A DNA stretch of 64,000 bases from Deinococcus aquaticus (GTDB lineage: Bacteria; Deinococcota; Deinococci; Deinococcales; Deinococcaceae). Positions 1 through 9,310 of this stretch are shown piece after piece; within the stretch, counting starts at the first letter, position 1, and every line of letters begins with the position of its first letter. Location: NCBI RefSeq assembly GCF_028622095.1, contig NZ_CP115165.1, forward strand, positions 2,973,501-3,037,500, in the 5' to 3' direction. A program made the translations under genes and the position numbers. Under the pieces are notes generated by a model that saw only the letters and a program-made list of their open reading frames with translations, was not told where the DNA came from and searched no databases.

Positions 1-1007
1 GTGACGTCCATGCCGCGCTCGAAGTGGCCGCTCATGACGCGCATGTACGCGGTGCGGTCACGGTGCTGCTTACTCATGTTCGCCTGCAACTTGAAGATGA
101 ACCCCGCGAAGGCCGCCTCGGGGTCGCGGTCGCCAAGGTTCGTTTCGACCGGGCCGGGGGGCGGCGCGAGGTCCACGAAGTTACTCAGGAAGTGCTCGAC
201 ACCGAAGTTGTTCATGGCCGACCCGAAGAACACCGGGGTCAGTTCGCCGGTCAGGAATTTCGCTTCCTCGAATTCCGGCATGGCTCCCTGAATCAGTTCG
301 ACGTCCTCGCGAAGTTTCGCGGCGAGGTCCGCGCCGACCAGAGCGTCCAGTTTCGGGTCGTTCAGGCCGCTGGTCTGCATGGGCGCGCGGTGCTTCCCGC
401 CCGACGTGCGCTCAAAGGCCAGCACCTGCCCGGTCTGGAGGTCGTACACGCCCTTGAAGTCCGGGCCGTCCCCGATGGGCCACGTGAGCGGCACGGCCGT
501 GATCTTCAGGATGCCTTCCAGTTGCTCCAGCAATTCGAAGGGGTCCTGGGCGGGGCGGTCCATCTTGTTCACGAAGGTCAGGATCGGAATGCCCCGGTTG
601 CGGCACACCGCGAACAGCTTCTCGGTCTGGGCCTGCACGCCACGCGCGGCGTCGAGGACCATCAGGGCGCTGTCGGCGGCGGTCAGGGTGCGGTAGGTGT
701 CCTCACTGAAATCCTGGTGTCCGGGCGTGTCGAGCAGGTTCACGTGCCGACCCGCGTACTCGAAGGTCAGCGCGGAGGAACTGATGGAGATGCCGCGCTG
801 CTGCTCGATGCTCATCCAGTCGCTCTTGGTGTGGCTGCGGCCTTCCTTGGCGGTCACGCTGCCGGCTTCCTGGATGGCGCCTCCGTACAGCAGGAGCTTT
901 TCCGTGATGGTGGTCTTCCCGGCGTCCGGGTGACTGATGATGGCGAAGGTGCGGCGGCGGGCGATCTCGCTGCTCAGGGCGGCGGGGTTGATGTCGGGGC
1001 TGGTCAT
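1..1007 (-). CDS. prfC: Peptide chain release factor 3 (N-terminal part, runs off the window)
   Basis: Translational GTPase that recycles RF1/RF2 from the ribosome after termination. Translating the minus strand from the ATG at 1007 gives a protein with the G1 P-loop SHPDAGKTT at about residues 25-33, the switch I segment [10 protein letters not shown], the G3 motif [12 protein letters not shown] and the G4 motif NKMDRP, all in the RF3 arrangement rather than that of EF-G or LepA. About 335 codons are present; the C-terminal domains lie beyond position 1. A good ribosome site (AGGAGTT) lies just upstream of the ATG, so this start is leadered, unlike many neighbours. Stands alone with 316 bases upstream free of genes. 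Identity is secure; only the 3' end is missing. Confidence 0.95.
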   Translation of the reverse strand, partial: MTSPDINPAALSSEIARRRTFAIISHPDAGKTTITEKLLLYGGAIQEAGSVTAKEGRSHTKSDWMSIEQQRGISISSSALTFEYAGRHVNLLDTPGHQDFSEDTYRTLTAADSALMVLDAARGVQAQTEKLFAVCRNRGIPILTFVNKMDRPAQDPFELLEQLEGILKITAVPLTWPIGDGPDFKGVYDLQTGQVLAFERTSGGKHRAPMQTSGLNDPKLDALVGADLAAKLREDVELIQGAMPEFEEAKFLTGELTPVFFGSAMNNFGVEHFLSNFVDLAPPPGPVETNLGDRDPEAAFAGFIFKLQANMSKQHRDRTAYMRVMSGHFERGMDV

Positions 1008-1323
1008 GGAAACTCCTGCGGGCCTGAAAAAGCGCGGCCCGAAGCGGGAAAACGGCGGGAAGGTCACTGCGGAGAATGGTCCTGGACACGGGGTGCTGCG
1101 AACGTGGGGCGCTGCGGGAACACAGTTCTCGACCCTCGCTGGAACATCTGTCCGGATTCCAGTGTCAGGGCGCCTGACGCTTCCATTCTCCCAACTGCTC
1201 CGAGAAACTCACTCACTGCGCCGGGTGGGCAGCCCCTTCTGACGCTGCCGACCCGGCACTTCTGACTAGGGTGGCGTGAGGAGAACGGTCATTCCCGCAT
1301 GATACCGCCCCGCGCGCGCCGCG
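1008..1323. other. Intergenic region upstream of prfC
   Basis: 316 bases between the prfC start and the stop of the deacetylase gene, both on the minus strand. It should contain the prfC promoter, but I see no convincing -35/-10 pair. A TAGGGT box at about 1267 on the plus strand leads only into an 8-codon frame. No RNA gene or repeat recognised. Confidence 0.4.
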
Positions 1324-2256
1324 TCACCCGCCCGTCACGGTGGGAGCGAAGGCGCTCAGGGCGGCGTCCAGGGTACCCAGGCGCGCGGCGATCAGGGCGT
1401 GCGGGTCGCGGTGGTACCCGCCCGCCATGACGGTCACGGTGGGCAGGCGGGCGCGGGCCGCCCAGCGCAGCACCCGGTCGTCGCGGCGGCGCACCCCGGC
1501 CGGACTGAGGGCCAGTTTGCCCAGTTGATCCCCACTCAACACGTCCGCCCCGGCGAGGTAGTACACGAAGTCCGGCGCGAAGGTGGCCACAGCGGGCGCG
1601 ACCACCCGGTCCAGGGCATTCAGGTAGGCGGCGTCCCCGGTGCTGTCGGGAAGCGGCACGTCCAGGTCGCTGATCTCCTTGCGGAAGGGGTAGTTGTTCT
1701 GCGCGTGCACGCTGACGGTCAGCACGCGCGGCTCGCGGGCGAAGATGGCGGCCGTGCCGTTGCCCTGGTGCACGTCTAGGTCCAGGATCAGGATGCGGCT
1801 GGCCTGCGCGGTGTCCAGCAGCCAGCGGGCGCTGATCGCCACGTCGTTCAGGAACGAGAAGCCCTCGGCGTGATCCGCGTGGGCGTGGTGCGTGCCGCCC
1901 CCCAGGTTCAGGCCCAGCCCCAGGGTCAGGGCGTCGCGGGTGGCGGCCAGGGTGGCGCCGCAACTGCCCAGGCCCCGCTCGACCAGCGCCGGGCTCCAGG
2001 GGAAGCCCAGGGCGCGTTCCTCGTCTCGGGTCACGTTGCCGGCGCGCCAGCGGGTCAGGAACGCCGGGTCGTGCACCCGCCCGGCCAGCGCCCACGGCAG
2101 GTCCGGCGCGTCATGCAGGGGGAGTCTCGCGGCCGCCCCGTCCAGCAGCGGCGCAATGAACTCGCGCGGCAGGAACTGACGGCGCGGCGCGGGCGCCCCC
2201 TGGTAAGCCGCGCGGCGAAACGGCGTGAACGCCCGGAACGGATGCGTGAACCTCAC
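1324..2256 (-). CDS. Histone deacetylase family protein (AcuC/HDAC-like amidohydrolase)
   Basis: Predicted Zn-dependent deacetylase of the arginase/deacetylase fold, 310 residues, typical for bacterial class II-like HDAC homologues. Visible signatures in order: GGGTHHAHADHAEGF (active-site histidine pair), ILDLDVHQGNGT (Zn-binding Asp-x-His) and AGADVLSGDQLGKL (second Zn-binding Asp). The substrate cannot be told from sequence; acetyl-lysine proteins, acetylpolyamines or acetoin-related substrates are all possible. The start is a GTG at 2256 with a TAGCCT box six bases upstream, suggesting a leaderless transcript. It is monocistronic, divergent from the VIT gene. Confidence 0.85.
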   Translation of the reverse strand: MRFTHPFRAFTPFRRAAYQGAPAPRRQFLPREFIAPLLDGAAARLPLHDAPDLPWALAGRVHDPAFLTRWRAGNVTRDEERALGFPWSPALVERGLGSCGATLAATRDALTLGLGLNLGGGTHHAHADHAEGFSFLNDVAISARWLLDTAQASRILILDLDVHQGNGTAAIFAREPRVLTVSVHAQNNYPFRKEISDLDVPLPDSTGDAAYLNALDRVVAPAVATFAPDFVYYLAGADVLSGDQLGKLALSPAGVRRRDDRVLRWAARARLPTVTVMAGGYHRDPHALIAARLGTLDAALSAFAPTVTGG

Positions 2257-2382
2257 CCGCGCAGGCTACGCCGGGCCGCGCCGCCGCACCGCGAGCCCTG
2301 ACAGCTTTGCCCGGCCTGCGCCCACGCCGATTCCCAAGGATCGCTCTGCGCGGCCCCCCGCGCCCGGGCGCACAGTGCAGGC

Positions 2383-3099
2383 ATGTACCGCGCCGTGACC
2401 GCCCACCCCGAGAAGCACTTCACTGGCTCGGAAACCGTGTCGGACATCGTGATCGGCATGAGTGACGGCCTGACCGTGCCGTTCGCACTGGCGGCCGGAC
2501 TGTCCGGCGCGGTCGCCAGCGGGCACGTGGTGCTGATCGCCGGGATTGCCGAGATGGCCGCCGGAAGTATCGCCATGGGCCTGGGCGGGTACCTCGCGGC
2601 GCGCAGCGAGCACGAATCGTACCTCTCCGAACGGGCGCGCGAGCAACGCGAGGTGGAGGAGAAACGCGACCTGGAAATCGAGGAGGTCCGCGACGTGTTC
2701 CGCAGCTACGGCCTGACCGGTGACACCGTGGAGGCCGCCACGCAGGGCATCATCAGCGACCGGGAACGCTGGGTGAACTTCATGATGAAGCAGGAACTGG
2801 GCCTGGAGGAACCCGACCCGAAACGCGCCCTGCGCAGCGCCCTCACCATCGGGCTGGCGTACGTCGCGGGCGGCGTGATTCCGCTCGCACCGTACGCGCT
2901 GAACGTCCCCCTGAACCGCGCGCTGCTGATCTCGGCCGCACTGACGCTGGTCGCGCTGTTCATCTTCGGTGCACTCAAGGGCCGCTTTACCGGCGGGTCC
3001 GTGTGGCGCAGCGCCTTCCAGACCCTGCTGGTCGGTGCGGCCGCGTCCGGCGCGGCGTTCCTGATCGCGCGCGCCGTGTCCGGCACGGGCGGCGCGTAG
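2383..3099 (+). CDS. VIT1/CCC1 family iron/manganese transporter
   Basis: Membrane transporter of the vacuolar iron transporter family, 238 residues. The N-terminal segment [18 protein letters not shown] is the family's first membrane helix. It is followed by a helix ending in [19 protein letters not shown], an acidic and basic cytoplasmic insert rich in Glu/Arg (about residues 70-150) that in relatives binds metal, and three C-terminal hydrophobic helices. Bacterial members export or sequester Fe2+ or Mn2+. The metal is not determined by sequence. ATG at 2383 has only a weak upstream box (CACAGT) and no Shine-Dalgarno sequence. No partner gene. Confidence 0.85.
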   Translation: MYRAVTAHPEKHFTGSETVSDIVIGMSDGLTVPFALAAGLSGAVASGHVVLIAGIAEMAAGSIAMGLGGYLAARSEHESYLSERAREQREVEEKRDLEIEEVRDVFRSYGLTGDTVEAATQGIISDRERWVNFMMKQELGLEEPDPKRALRSALTIGLAYVAGGVIPLAPYALNVPLNRALLISAALTLVALFIFGALKGRFTGGSVWRSAFQTLLVGAAASGAAFLIARAVSGTGGA

Positions 3100-3139
3100 G
3101 GAACACGTACGGGTGGGGTGGGCGGCGCAGAATAACCGC

Positions 3140-4162
3140 GTGAGCACCCACTCCCGCTGGGCGGCCCTGCGCCGCCACCTGCAAGTCCCGCTCGTGCTGG
3201 CCCCGATGGCGGGCGGCGTGGGCACCCCCGCCCTGGCCGCCGCCGTCTCGGAGGCTGGCGGGCTGGGCAGCCTGGGCGCCGCGTACCTGACGCCCCCGCA
3301 AATCCGGGAGGCCCTGGCGGCCGTGCGCGCCAGGACAGACCAGCCGTTCGCGGTGAACCTGTTCGCGCCGCAGCCCCTGCCGCCCGTGACCGCGCAGGCC
3401 ATCGCGGCGGCCTGCGCGGAACTCGCGCCCTTTCACGCGGCGCTGCACCTGCCGCCGCCCACCCTGCCGCCGCAGGTGCAGGAGGACTTCGGCGCGCAAC
3501 TGCACGCGGTCCTCGCCGACCCGCCGGCCGTGTTCTCGTTCGCGTTCGGTCGCCTGCCGCCCGGCGCGCTGAACGCCCTGCACGCGGCGGGCGTGCTGGT
3601 GATTGGCACCGCCACCAGCCTCCCGGAAGCGCAGCTGCTGGCGCAGGACGGCGTGGACGCCGTGACCGTGCAGGGCGGCGCGGCCGGCGGTCACCGGGGC
3701 GGCTGGCAGGAGGACGCCCTGGCCGGCACCCTGACCCTCACGCGGCAGGTCACTCAGGCCACGCGCCTCCCGGTGATCGCGGCGGGCGGCCTGATGACCG
3801 CTGGGGACGTGCAGGCCGCGCTGGATGCTGGGGCGACGCTGGCAGCGTGCGGCACGGCGTTCCTGCTGGCCGACGAGGCCGGCACGCCCGACCCCTACCG
3901 CCGCGCCCTTCAGAGCGGCGAGCGGCAGACCGTCCTGACCCGCGCCTACAGCGGCCGCACCGCGCGCGGCCTGCGCACCACCCTGACCGGCGGCGTCCAC
4001 TCTCCCCTGCCCTTCCCCTGGCAGAACGCCCTGACCCGCTCCCTGCGCGCGGCGGGTGCGCAGGCCGGACACGCGGACCTGCTGAGCCTGTGGGCCGGGG
4101 AAGGCTACCGGCAGGCCCGCGCCGGGAGCGCCGCGCAGATCATGGCGGACCTGACCCCATGA
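3140..4162 (+). CDS. Nitronate monooxygenase (2-nitropropane dioxygenase family)
   Basis: FMN-dependent TIM-barrel oxidoreductase, about 340 residues. N-terminal [28 protein letters not shown] is the family FMN-binding opening; [11 protein letters not shown] and [21 protein letters not shown] provide the phosphate-binding loops. It detoxifies nitronates such as propionate-3-nitronate; related enzymes include FabK-type enoyl reductases, a less likely alternative. I chose the GTG at 3140 (VSTHSRW) because the nine extra codons reachable upstream lack a ribosome site. The stop overlaps the ATG of the next acetyltransferase gene by four bases, so the two are probably co-translated. Confidence 0.87.
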   Translation: MSTHSRWAALRRHLQVPLVLAPMAGGVGTPALAAAVSEAGGLGSLGAAYLTPPQIREALAAVRARTDQPFAVNLFAPQPLPPVTAQAIAAACAELAPFHAALHLPPPTLPPQVQEDFGAQLHAVLADPPAVFSFAFGRLPPGALNALHAAGVLVIGTATSLPEAQLLAQDGVDAVTVQGGAAGGHRGGWQEDALAGTLTLTRQVTQATRLPVIAAGGLMTAGDVQAALDAGATLAACGTAFLLADEAGTPDPYRRALQSGERQTVLTRAYSGRTARGLRTTLTGGVHSPLPFPWQNALTRSLRAAGAQAGHADLLSLWAGEGYRQARAGSAAQIMADLTP

Positions 4163-4677
4163 CGCCAGCCCCCCTGACCGTCGCCCTGCGGCCCCTGCGC
4201 CCCGGGGATGAGGAGGCGGCGGTGCGCTGGGCGGCGGACCCGGTGTTCTGCCGCGCGGTGGACTGGACGCCGGGCCTGTCGGCGCGGGTGGTGCGGCGGC
4301 ACTGGCAGATGATCATCGCGGCGCAGGAGCCTGCCTTCTACCGCTGGGGTGTCACGGTGAACGGCGAACTGGTCGGGTACGCGGACCTGGGCCGCATCGG
4401 GCCGGACGGCGCGGAACTGGGCATCGCCCTCGGGGACCGGGCGCAGTGGGGGCGCGGGGTGGCGTTCAGGGCGTGCCGGGAGCTACTGACCCTGGCGTGG
4501 GAGGCGGACCTGCCGCGCGTGACGGCGCTGGTTCACGCGCCGAATGCGCGTTCGCACGCCCTGATGCGCCGCCTGGGAATGCACGAGGACGGGCAGGCCA
4601 ACCCGGAATCGTACGGGGGCGAGGTGATGCCCGTCACGCGCTACGTGATCTTCAATCCGCAGGCAACGCGGAAGTAG
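4159..4677 (+). CDS. GNAT family N-acetyltransferase (RimJ/RimL type)
   Basis: 172-residue single-domain GCN5-related acetyltransferase. The RimJ/RimL style core is visible: VGYADLGRI (beta-4), [18 protein letters not shown] (acetyl-CoA loop region with Q/R-x-x-G-x-G/A-like QWGRGVA), then [19 protein letters not shown], the conserved N-x-x-S helix followed by the RxLGF-like motif. Such enzymes acetylate protein N-termini, antibiotics or small amines; the substrate is unknown. The start ATG overlaps the nitronate monooxygenase stop (ATGA). Stop at 4677 is followed by 51 bases and then a structured repeat, which may end the transcript. Confidence 0.82.
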   Translation: MTPAPLTVALRPLRPGDEEAAVRWAADPVFCRAVDWTPGLSARVVRRHWQMIIAAQEPAFYRWGVTVNGELVGYADLGRIGPDGAELGIALGDRAQWGRGVAFRACRELLTLAWEADLPRVTALVHAPNARSHALMRRLGMHEDGQANPESYGGEVMPVTRYVIFNPQATRK

Positions 4678-4728
4678 GTGGGCAGTGCGGAGTGGTTCGC
4701 CATACCCATATCCCCCCACTTCCTACTC

Positions 4729-4866
4729 ATACGGACTCCGATGGAATGGTTTGCAAAAACCGTTCCATCCGAGCGGACGCGAGCAGGAGAGAAACGGGTT
4801 CCGGGCGTGGAGTTAGCAACCCGGTGCTGTCCCGGGTTGTTAACGAAACAGACGGAATCCGTATCA
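4729..4866 (+). repeat. Stop-codon-associated structured repeat, copy 1
   Basis: 138-bp member of a family with six clear copies in this window. Termini are inverted: ATACGGACTCCG at the left and CGGAATCCGTATCA at the right. Inside are a first hairpin (GATGGAA... / ...TTCCATC), a conserved GAGCGGA and GTTCCGGGCGTGGAG middle, and a second hairpin (AACCCGG / CCGGGTT). The right-end TCA is the TGA stop of the minus-strand ACT-domain gene. This copy lies in the opposite orientation, relative to the gene whose stop it supplies, to the other five. Confidence 0.85.
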
Positions 4867-5244
4867 GTCCCGCAGCGTGTGGCCCGCTTCCCGCAGGGTG
4901 TGGGCGGCGCGGTGCAGGTCGGCCTGCGCGACGAGCACGTAGTCGGTGTTGAAGGTGGACAGCGCGAAAATGCCGATCCCGGCGTCCCGCAGGGGGTCCA
5001 GGACACTGGCGAGGATGCCGGCCAGGGTGAATTCGAACGGGCCGTGCAGTTTCAGGGCGGCCCAGCCGCGCTGCGTGGTGACGCCCGCCGGGACCTGCGG
5101 GGCGGCGCACACGACGGACAATTCGTCACTGACGCCCAGGACGCACCACAGGTCGCCCGTGAACGCCCAGGCGGGCGCGGGGCTTCCGGCGGGAAGCTGC
5201 GAGACGGCGTACTCGCCGGGCAACACGGACAGCGTCTGGGACAT
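4864..5244 (-). CDS. ACT domain-containing protein
   Basis: 126-residue protein of the short stand-alone ACT type (COG3603-like), beginning TLSVLPGEYAVSQLPAG and ending in a second ACT-like unit FEFTLAGILASVLDPLRDAG with IFALSTFNTDYVLV. These are the classic beta-alpha-beta ligand-sensing features; relatives are presumed to bind amino acids, but no enzyme domain is attached. The start at 5244 is favoured over longer frames because a TATGCT box sits six bases upstream (leaderless type). Its stop codon is formed by the end of repeat copy 1. Ligand and role are unknown. Confidence 0.75.
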   Translation of the reverse strand: MSQTLSVLPGEYAVSQLPAGSPAPAWAFTGDLWCVLGVSDELSVVCAAPQVPAGVTTQRGWAALKLHGPFEFTLAGILASVLDPLRDAGIGIFALSTFNTDYVLVAQADLHRAAHTLREAGHTLRD

Positions 5245-5369
5245 GGCGGCAGCATAGGCCGACCCGCAGGTCCTGTGCGGCCCGCCCCGTCCCCCCCTCC
5301 ATCCGGCCAGGGTGGGCACCTGTCCGTTTGCCGGGCGTGCTGGCAGGGCGCGGGGATCACCATGTGGGC

Positions 5370-6491
5370 ATGACGATTTTTTCTGAACTTTCGAAGGGAA
5401 TGGCGGACGCGGTCGAGGCCGCGTCGGAGAGTGTGGTGCAGGTCCGGGCGGCGCGGCCGGTCAGCGGCACGGTGGTCGGTGACGGCCTGATCCTGACGGC
5501 CGCGCACGTGCTGCCCACCGATGACGTGACGGTCGTGACGGCCGGCGGGGTGCGCTGGGGGGCGGTGGTGGCGGGGCGTGACCCGGCGACGGATCTGGCG
5601 CTGCTGCGCGTGCCGGGCCTGAGCCTCCCGGCCCTGACCGTGGGCACTGCGGCGCGGGTGGGCGAGTTGCTGCTGGCGGTGGGTCGCCCGCCGCATGGCG
5701 TGCAGGCGGCGCTGGGTCTGTACGGGCGCGGCGTGCCCACGCGCGGGCCGGGGCAGGGCTGGCTGCCAAGCGGGGCCGCGCCGTTCCCGGCGTCGAGTGG
5801 GGGGGCGCTGCTGAACGCGGGCGGCGGTCTGGTGGGCGTCCTGAATGCGGGCGTGCGGCGCGGCGAGTTGCTGGCCGTGCCAGCCGAGCGGGCGCTGCGG
5901 GTGGCGGCGCTGCTGGACTCGCAGGGCCGCGTGCCGCGCGGGTACCTGGGCCTGTCCGCCCAGCCGGTGCACTTCCCGGAAGCGGACCCCGCTGCGGCGG
6001 AGACCGGCGCTGAGAGTGGGTCCGGTCCGGACGGGCCGGCAGCGCACGAACCGCGCGGCCCCTGGGTTGGCGGCTCCTGGGCTGGCGGTCCCTGGGGTCA
6101 CGGCCACCGGGCCGGGCGGGATCATGAACGCGGTCGTGAGGGTGGTCGTGGACGAGGCCTGGGCCGGGGTCCCGGCGGCGGGCGCGGCGGCCCCTGGGGA
6201 CCGCGTGGACCCTGGCAGAAGGGTGATTGGCAGCCGGGCGGATGGAACCAGAGCGGTTGGAATCAGGGCGGCCGCGTGGGCCTGACGGTCGTGCAGGTCG
6301 ACCCGGACGGCCCGGCGGCGCAGGCGGGCGTGCTGGTCGGGGACGTGCTGCTGAGCCTGGACGGCACCCCGGTCCGGCACCCGCATGAACTGCTGGAACG
6401 CGTGCGGGATCAGGCCGGGCAGACGGTGACGCTGCGCGTCCTGCGGGGCGGGCAGGAGCAGGACCTGCCGGTACGGGTCGGGGAACGCTGA
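5370..6491 (+). CDS. Trypsin-like serine protease with C-terminal PDZ domain (HtrA/S1C-like)
   Basis: 373 residues. A chymotrypsin-fold protease domain carries a complete apparent triad: His46 (LTAAHVLP), Asp75 ([11 protein letters not shown]) and Ser143 ([10 protein letters not shown]). From about 205 to 290 runs a low-complexity linker dominated by Gly, Trp, Arg and His (for example [16 protein letters not shown]), then a PDZ domain ([29 protein letters not shown]). Unlike most HtrA/DegP proteases no signal peptide or membrane helix is visible before the protease domain, so a cytoplasmic location is inferred. It is followed after 71 bases by a LuxR-type regulator on the same strand. Start chosen at the ATG before TIFSEL; 14 extra in-frame codons upstream look non-coding. 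Confidence 0.83.
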   Translation: MTIFSELSKGMADAVEAASESVVQVRAARPVSGTVVGDGLILTAAHVLPTDDVTVVTAGGVRWGAVVAGRDPATDLALLRVPGLSLPALTVGTAARVGELLLAVGRPPHGVQAALGLYGRGVPTRGPGQGWLPSGAAPFPASSGGALLNAGGGLVGVLNAGVRRGELLAVPAERALRVAALLDSQGRVPRGYLGLSAQPVHFPEADPAAAETGAESGSGPDGPAAHEPRGPWVGGSWAGGPWGHGHRAGRDHERGREGGRGRGLGRGPGGGRGGPWGPRGPWQKGDWQPGGWNQSGWNQGGRVGLTVVQVDPDGPAAQAGVLVGDVLLSLDGTPVRHPHELLERVRDQAGQTVTLRVLRGGQEQDLPVRVGER

Positions 6492-6562
6492 GCAGCGCCG
6501 TGCGCCGGCCCGTGACTCCGCCCGTGATTCCGGGCAGGCTGGCGGGACGGGTAGGATCAGGC

Positions 6563-7204
6563 ATGAGCGGCCAGCCATCCCACCCCGCCGCCGGCAGTCA
6601 GGCCCTGCCGACCGTTCAGGTGGCGGTGGCCTCGGCGATGCTCGCGGCGGGCGTGCAGGCGATCCTGGCCGCGCACGGCATTCGCAGCGCGCCGGACCGT
6701 GACCGGCCGGAGGCGGACGTGCTGATCGTGGACGACGCGTGGCTGGCCGACCCGGACGCCCTGGGCGGCCACCCGGCCCTGGTGGCGCTGGGGTCGGGCG
6801 TGTGGGCCACGCTGCTGCCCGACCTGAGCGCGGGCGGCTGGGCGGCCCTGGGTGCCGACGCCACCCCCGCCGAACTGCTGGCCGGGGTGCTGGGGGCCGC
6901 CGCCGGACTGGCCGTCCTGCCGCCCGCGCTGCTGCCACCCCCCACCCCGGAAACCCCGGCTGACGACCTGCAAGACGACGATCCTGCGAGTGTCCCACCG
7001 GGCGACGTGATCCTCACCCCCCGCGAACGCGACGTGCTGGCCCTGCTGGCCGAGGGCCTGAGCAACAAACGCGCCGCCCGTGACCTGGGTGTCTCAGAGA
7101 GCACCGTCAAGTTTCACGTGCAGGCCCTGTACTCCAAGCTGGGCGTGCAGAGCCGCGCCGGGGCGGTCGCGCGCGGCATCTCCCTGGGACTGGTCAGCGT
7201 GTAA
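6563..7204 (+). CDS. LuxR/NarL-type regulator with degenerate receiver-like N-terminus
   Basis: 213 residues. The C-terminal 65 residues are a clear LuxR helix-turn-helix: [19 protein letters not shown] followed by [18 protein letters not shown] and [11 protein letters not shown]. The N-terminal 120 residues have receiver-like spacing ([19 protein letters not shown]), but the usual phosphoacceptor Asp-containing strand and catalytic Lys are not evident, so control by phosphorylation is doubtful. A Pro/Asp-rich linker joins the halves. The ATG at 6563 has TAGGAT five bases upstream, indicating its own leaderless promoter, though it follows the PDZ protease gene closely and may control it. Its TAA stop begins a remnant of the structured repeat. 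Confidence 0.8.
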   Translation: MSGQPSHPAAGSQALPTVQVAVASAMLAAGVQAILAAHGIRSAPDRDRPEADVLIVDDAWLADPDALGGHPALVALGSGVWATLLPDLSAGGWAALGADATPAELLAGVLGAAAGLAVLPPALLPPPTPETPADDLQDDDPASVPPGDVILTPRERDVLALLAEGLSNKRAARDLGVSESTVKFHVQALYSKLGVQSRAGAVARGISLGLVSV

Positions 7205-7218
7205 TACGGAGTCCGTGT
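7202..7218 (+). repeat. Remnant of the structured repeat terminus
   Basis: TAATACGGAGTCCGTGT matches the fused left and right ends of the 138-bp repeats, as if the body had been lost, and again starts exactly at a stop codon (TAA of the LuxR-type gene). Too short to be certain. Confidence 0.45.
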
Positions 7219-7269
7219 AAGGCAAGACCGTGGGATGTGTCCCTGCACCCCACGGTCCACACCTCCGCG

Positions 7270-8265
7270 TCAGCGGTTAACGGCGCTCATGTCAGGGTAG
7301 CGGTCTCCGGCGGCGGCGCCCTGCGGAAAGACCGCGTCGATGCGCTTCAGGTCTTCGGGGGTCAGGGTGACGTTCAGCGCGCCGAGGTTCTCCTCGAGCG
7401 CTGACACGCGGCGCGTGCCGGGGATGGGGGCGAGATCCTGACCCTGCGCGAGCACCCAGGCGAGGGCAAGCTGGGCAGGCGTGCAGCCTTTCTCTGCGGC
7501 GATGGCCTGCACCTGCGTGACCAGGTCGAGGTTCTGCCGGAACGCATCGCCCTGGAAGCGGGGGTTGTGGCGGCGGAAGTCATCCGACGCGAAGTCGTCG
7601 GGGGTCCTGATCTGCCCGGTCAGGAAACCGCGCCCCAGGGGGCTGTACGGTACGAAGCCCACGCCCAGTTCACGGCAGGCGGCCAGGACGCCGTTCTCGG
7701 GGTCGCGGGTCCACAGCGAGTATTCGCTCTGCAGGGCGGTGATGGGGTGCACGGCGTTCGCGCGGCGCAGCGTGTCCGGGCTGACCTCGCTGAGGCCGAT
7801 AGCGCCCACGAGGCCTTCCTGCACGAGTTCGGCCATGGCACCCACGGTGTCCTCGATGGGGGTGTTCGGGTCCACGCGGTGCAGGTAGTACAGGTCGATG
7901 TGACTGGTGTTCAGGCGTTTCAGGCTGCCCTGCACGGCCTGCCGCACGTACGCGGGCGTGCCGTTGATGCGCCGCCCGCCCGGCGCGTCCGGGTCAGCCT
8001 GAATGCCGAACTTGGTGGCCAGGACCACGCGGTCGCGTTTGCCGCGCAGCCAGCCGCCCAGCAGTTCCTCGTTGGTGTGCGGGCCGTACATGTCGGCGGT
8101 GTCGTAGAAGGTCACGCCCAGGTCCAGCGCGCGGTCCAGGGTGCGGCGGTTCTCATCCTGGTCGCGGGGGCCGTAGAAGGCGCTCATGCCCATGCAGCCC
8201 AGGCCCAGCGCGGAAACGGTCAGGTCACGAAGCCCACGGGTGGGCAGGTCGGTGGTGGGGGTCAT
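7270..8265 (-). CDS. Aldo/keto reductase
   Basis: 331-residue NADPH-dependent oxidoreductase with the AKR TIM barrel. Catalytic tetrad residues are visible: Asp and Tyr in [17 protein letters not shown], Lys in VVLATKFGI and His in [11 protein letters not shown]. The nucleotide-binding C-terminus reads [18 protein letters not shown]. The length and the [10 protein letters not shown] start fit the YakC/AKR13-like group. It is the last gene of a merR-membrane protein-reductase operon, its ATG overlapping the preceding stop by four bases. Likely an aldehyde or ketone detoxification enzyme under MerR-type control; natural substrate unknown. Confidence 0.9.
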   Translation of the reverse strand: MTPTTDLPTRGLRDLTVSALGLGCMGMSAFYGPRDQDENRRTLDRALDLGVTFYDTADMYGPHTNEELLGGWLRGKRDRVVLATKFGIQADPDAPGGRRINGTPAYVRQAVQGSLKRLNTSHIDLYYLHRVDPNTPIEDTVGAMAELVQEGLVGAIGLSEVSPDTLRRANAVHPITALQSEYSLWTRDPENGVLAACRELGVGFVPYSPLGRGFLTGQIRTPDDFASDDFRRHNPRFQGDAFRQNLDLVTQVQAIAAEKGCTPAQLALAWVLAQGQDLAPIPGTRRVSALEENLGALNVTLTPEDLKRIDAVFPQGAAAGDRYPDMSAVNR

Positions 8266-8747
8266 GCGGTTCTCCCTGGGGTGGAACCCTGAATCCAGGG
8301 TCGGGCGAGGGGCAGGATGCGCGGCAGCACCAGCGACTGCACGGGCACGGCGATCAGAGTGACGATCAGCGTCAGGACCGGAATGGGAACGCGTCCGGCC
8401 AGCAGGGGCAGCATGATCAGCAGCACCAGCGTGATCAGCGGGTACGTGACGGCCCACACGACCAGCGCCGTGCGGTGACGGGCGGGTCCGTGCAGGACCG
8501 GGAAGCGGACCCGCCCGGCGCTCAGGCGTTCGATCAGCGGGAACACCACGTACTGCGTGAGCGGCACGAGGAGTGCGGTCAGCAGCAGCGAGATCAGCGG
8601 CGTGGGAAGATGCCCGATCAGGGCCGGACCGAGCAGCAGAAGCAGCGCCGTGATCGTGGGGTAGATACCCGCCCAGCGGGCCACGGTCAGGCGGCGCAGC
8701 GAGGAAGGCACGGCCGGACCCGGCACTGAGGTAGGGAGGGCCGTCAT
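8262..8747 (-). CDS. Hypothetical membrane protein (four hydrophobic segments)
   Basis: 161 residues with four predicted membrane helices: around [54 protein letters not shown] and [19 protein letters not shown]. The two halves look alike (each has a YPxIT helix followed by a VPxxxxVxPxI helix), suggesting an internal duplication, as in DUF2798-like proteins. I do not recognise a specific function. It overlaps the MerR gene before it and the reductase gene after it by four bases each, so all three are translationally coupled. Confidence 0.75.
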   Translation of the reverse strand: MTALPTSVPGPAVPSSLRRLTVARWAGIYPTITALLLLLGPALIGHLPTPLISLLLTALLVPLTQYVVFPLIERLSAGRVRFPVLHGPARHRTALVVWAVTYPLITLVLLIMLPLLAGRVPIPVLTLIVTLIAVPVQSLVLPRILPLARPWIQGSTPGRTA

Positions 8748-9199
8748 GCGTAGTCTCCCGGCTGCGCGCGGGTCCCGGCAGGCGGGACGGCGGGCGTGCC
8801 GTCGCAGGCGCGGTGAGCGTCGTACCGTTCGATCTTGGCGCGAATAGCGCGCAGGTCGCCTTGCAGGGCCAGCAACCGCGCCTGCACCGCCTCCTCATGC
8901 CGGACCAGCAGGGCGCGCCGCTCGGGGGCCGTATGGTCGCCCGCCCGGACGAGCGTCATGTACTCGCGCAGGCCCGCCATGCCCATGCCCGTGCCGCGCA
9001 GGTGCAGCAGGAACCTCAGCAGGCTCAGCTCCCGCCCAGAGTACCGGCGCTCGCCGCTGCTGGCGCGCGGCACGTCCAGCAGGCCTTCACGGTCGTAATA
9101 GCGCAGGGTATGCACGCTGACGCCCAGCATCAGCGCCGCGTCGCGGATAGCGTACGTCGGCGCGCCCTGCTGGTCGGCGGGGGGATCGGTGACCGTCAT
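8744..9199 (-). CDS. MerR family transcriptional regulator
   Basis: 151 residues. N-terminal winged-helix MerR domain: [26 protein letters not shown], then [25 protein letters not shown], followed by a dimerisation coiled coil (about residues 85-125, [20 protein letters not shown]). The C-terminal tail has one Cys, so a metal-thiolate sensor is not obvious; it resembles the aldehyde- or stress-type MerR proteins found beside aldo/keto reductases. The ATG at 9199 lies six bases after a TACCGT box (leaderless). First gene of the operon and presumably autoregulatory. Confidence 0.87.
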   Translation of the reverse strand: MTVTDPPADQQGAPTYAIRDAALMLGVSVHTLRYYDREGLLDVPRASSGERRYSGRELSLLRFLLHLRGTGMGMAGLREYMTLVRAGDHTAPERRALLVRHEEAVQARLLALQGDLRAIRAKIERYDAHRACDGTPAVPPAGTRAQPGDYA

Positions 9200-9310
9200 G
9201 CCCGTACGGTAGACCTTCGAGCGCACGCGAGGTCAAGCGCCCGGCCACCCATGAAGACCCGGTGAACGTACCACCCGGTTCCCAGACTGGCTACCGCGAT
9301 TCCGGGGGGG

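Noticed and set aside
24..1265. Long plus-strand frame of about 413 codons at the left edge
   Set aside because: It lies antisense to prfC, whose GTPase motifs are unmistakable on the minus strand. The frame is open only because of third-position GC bias.
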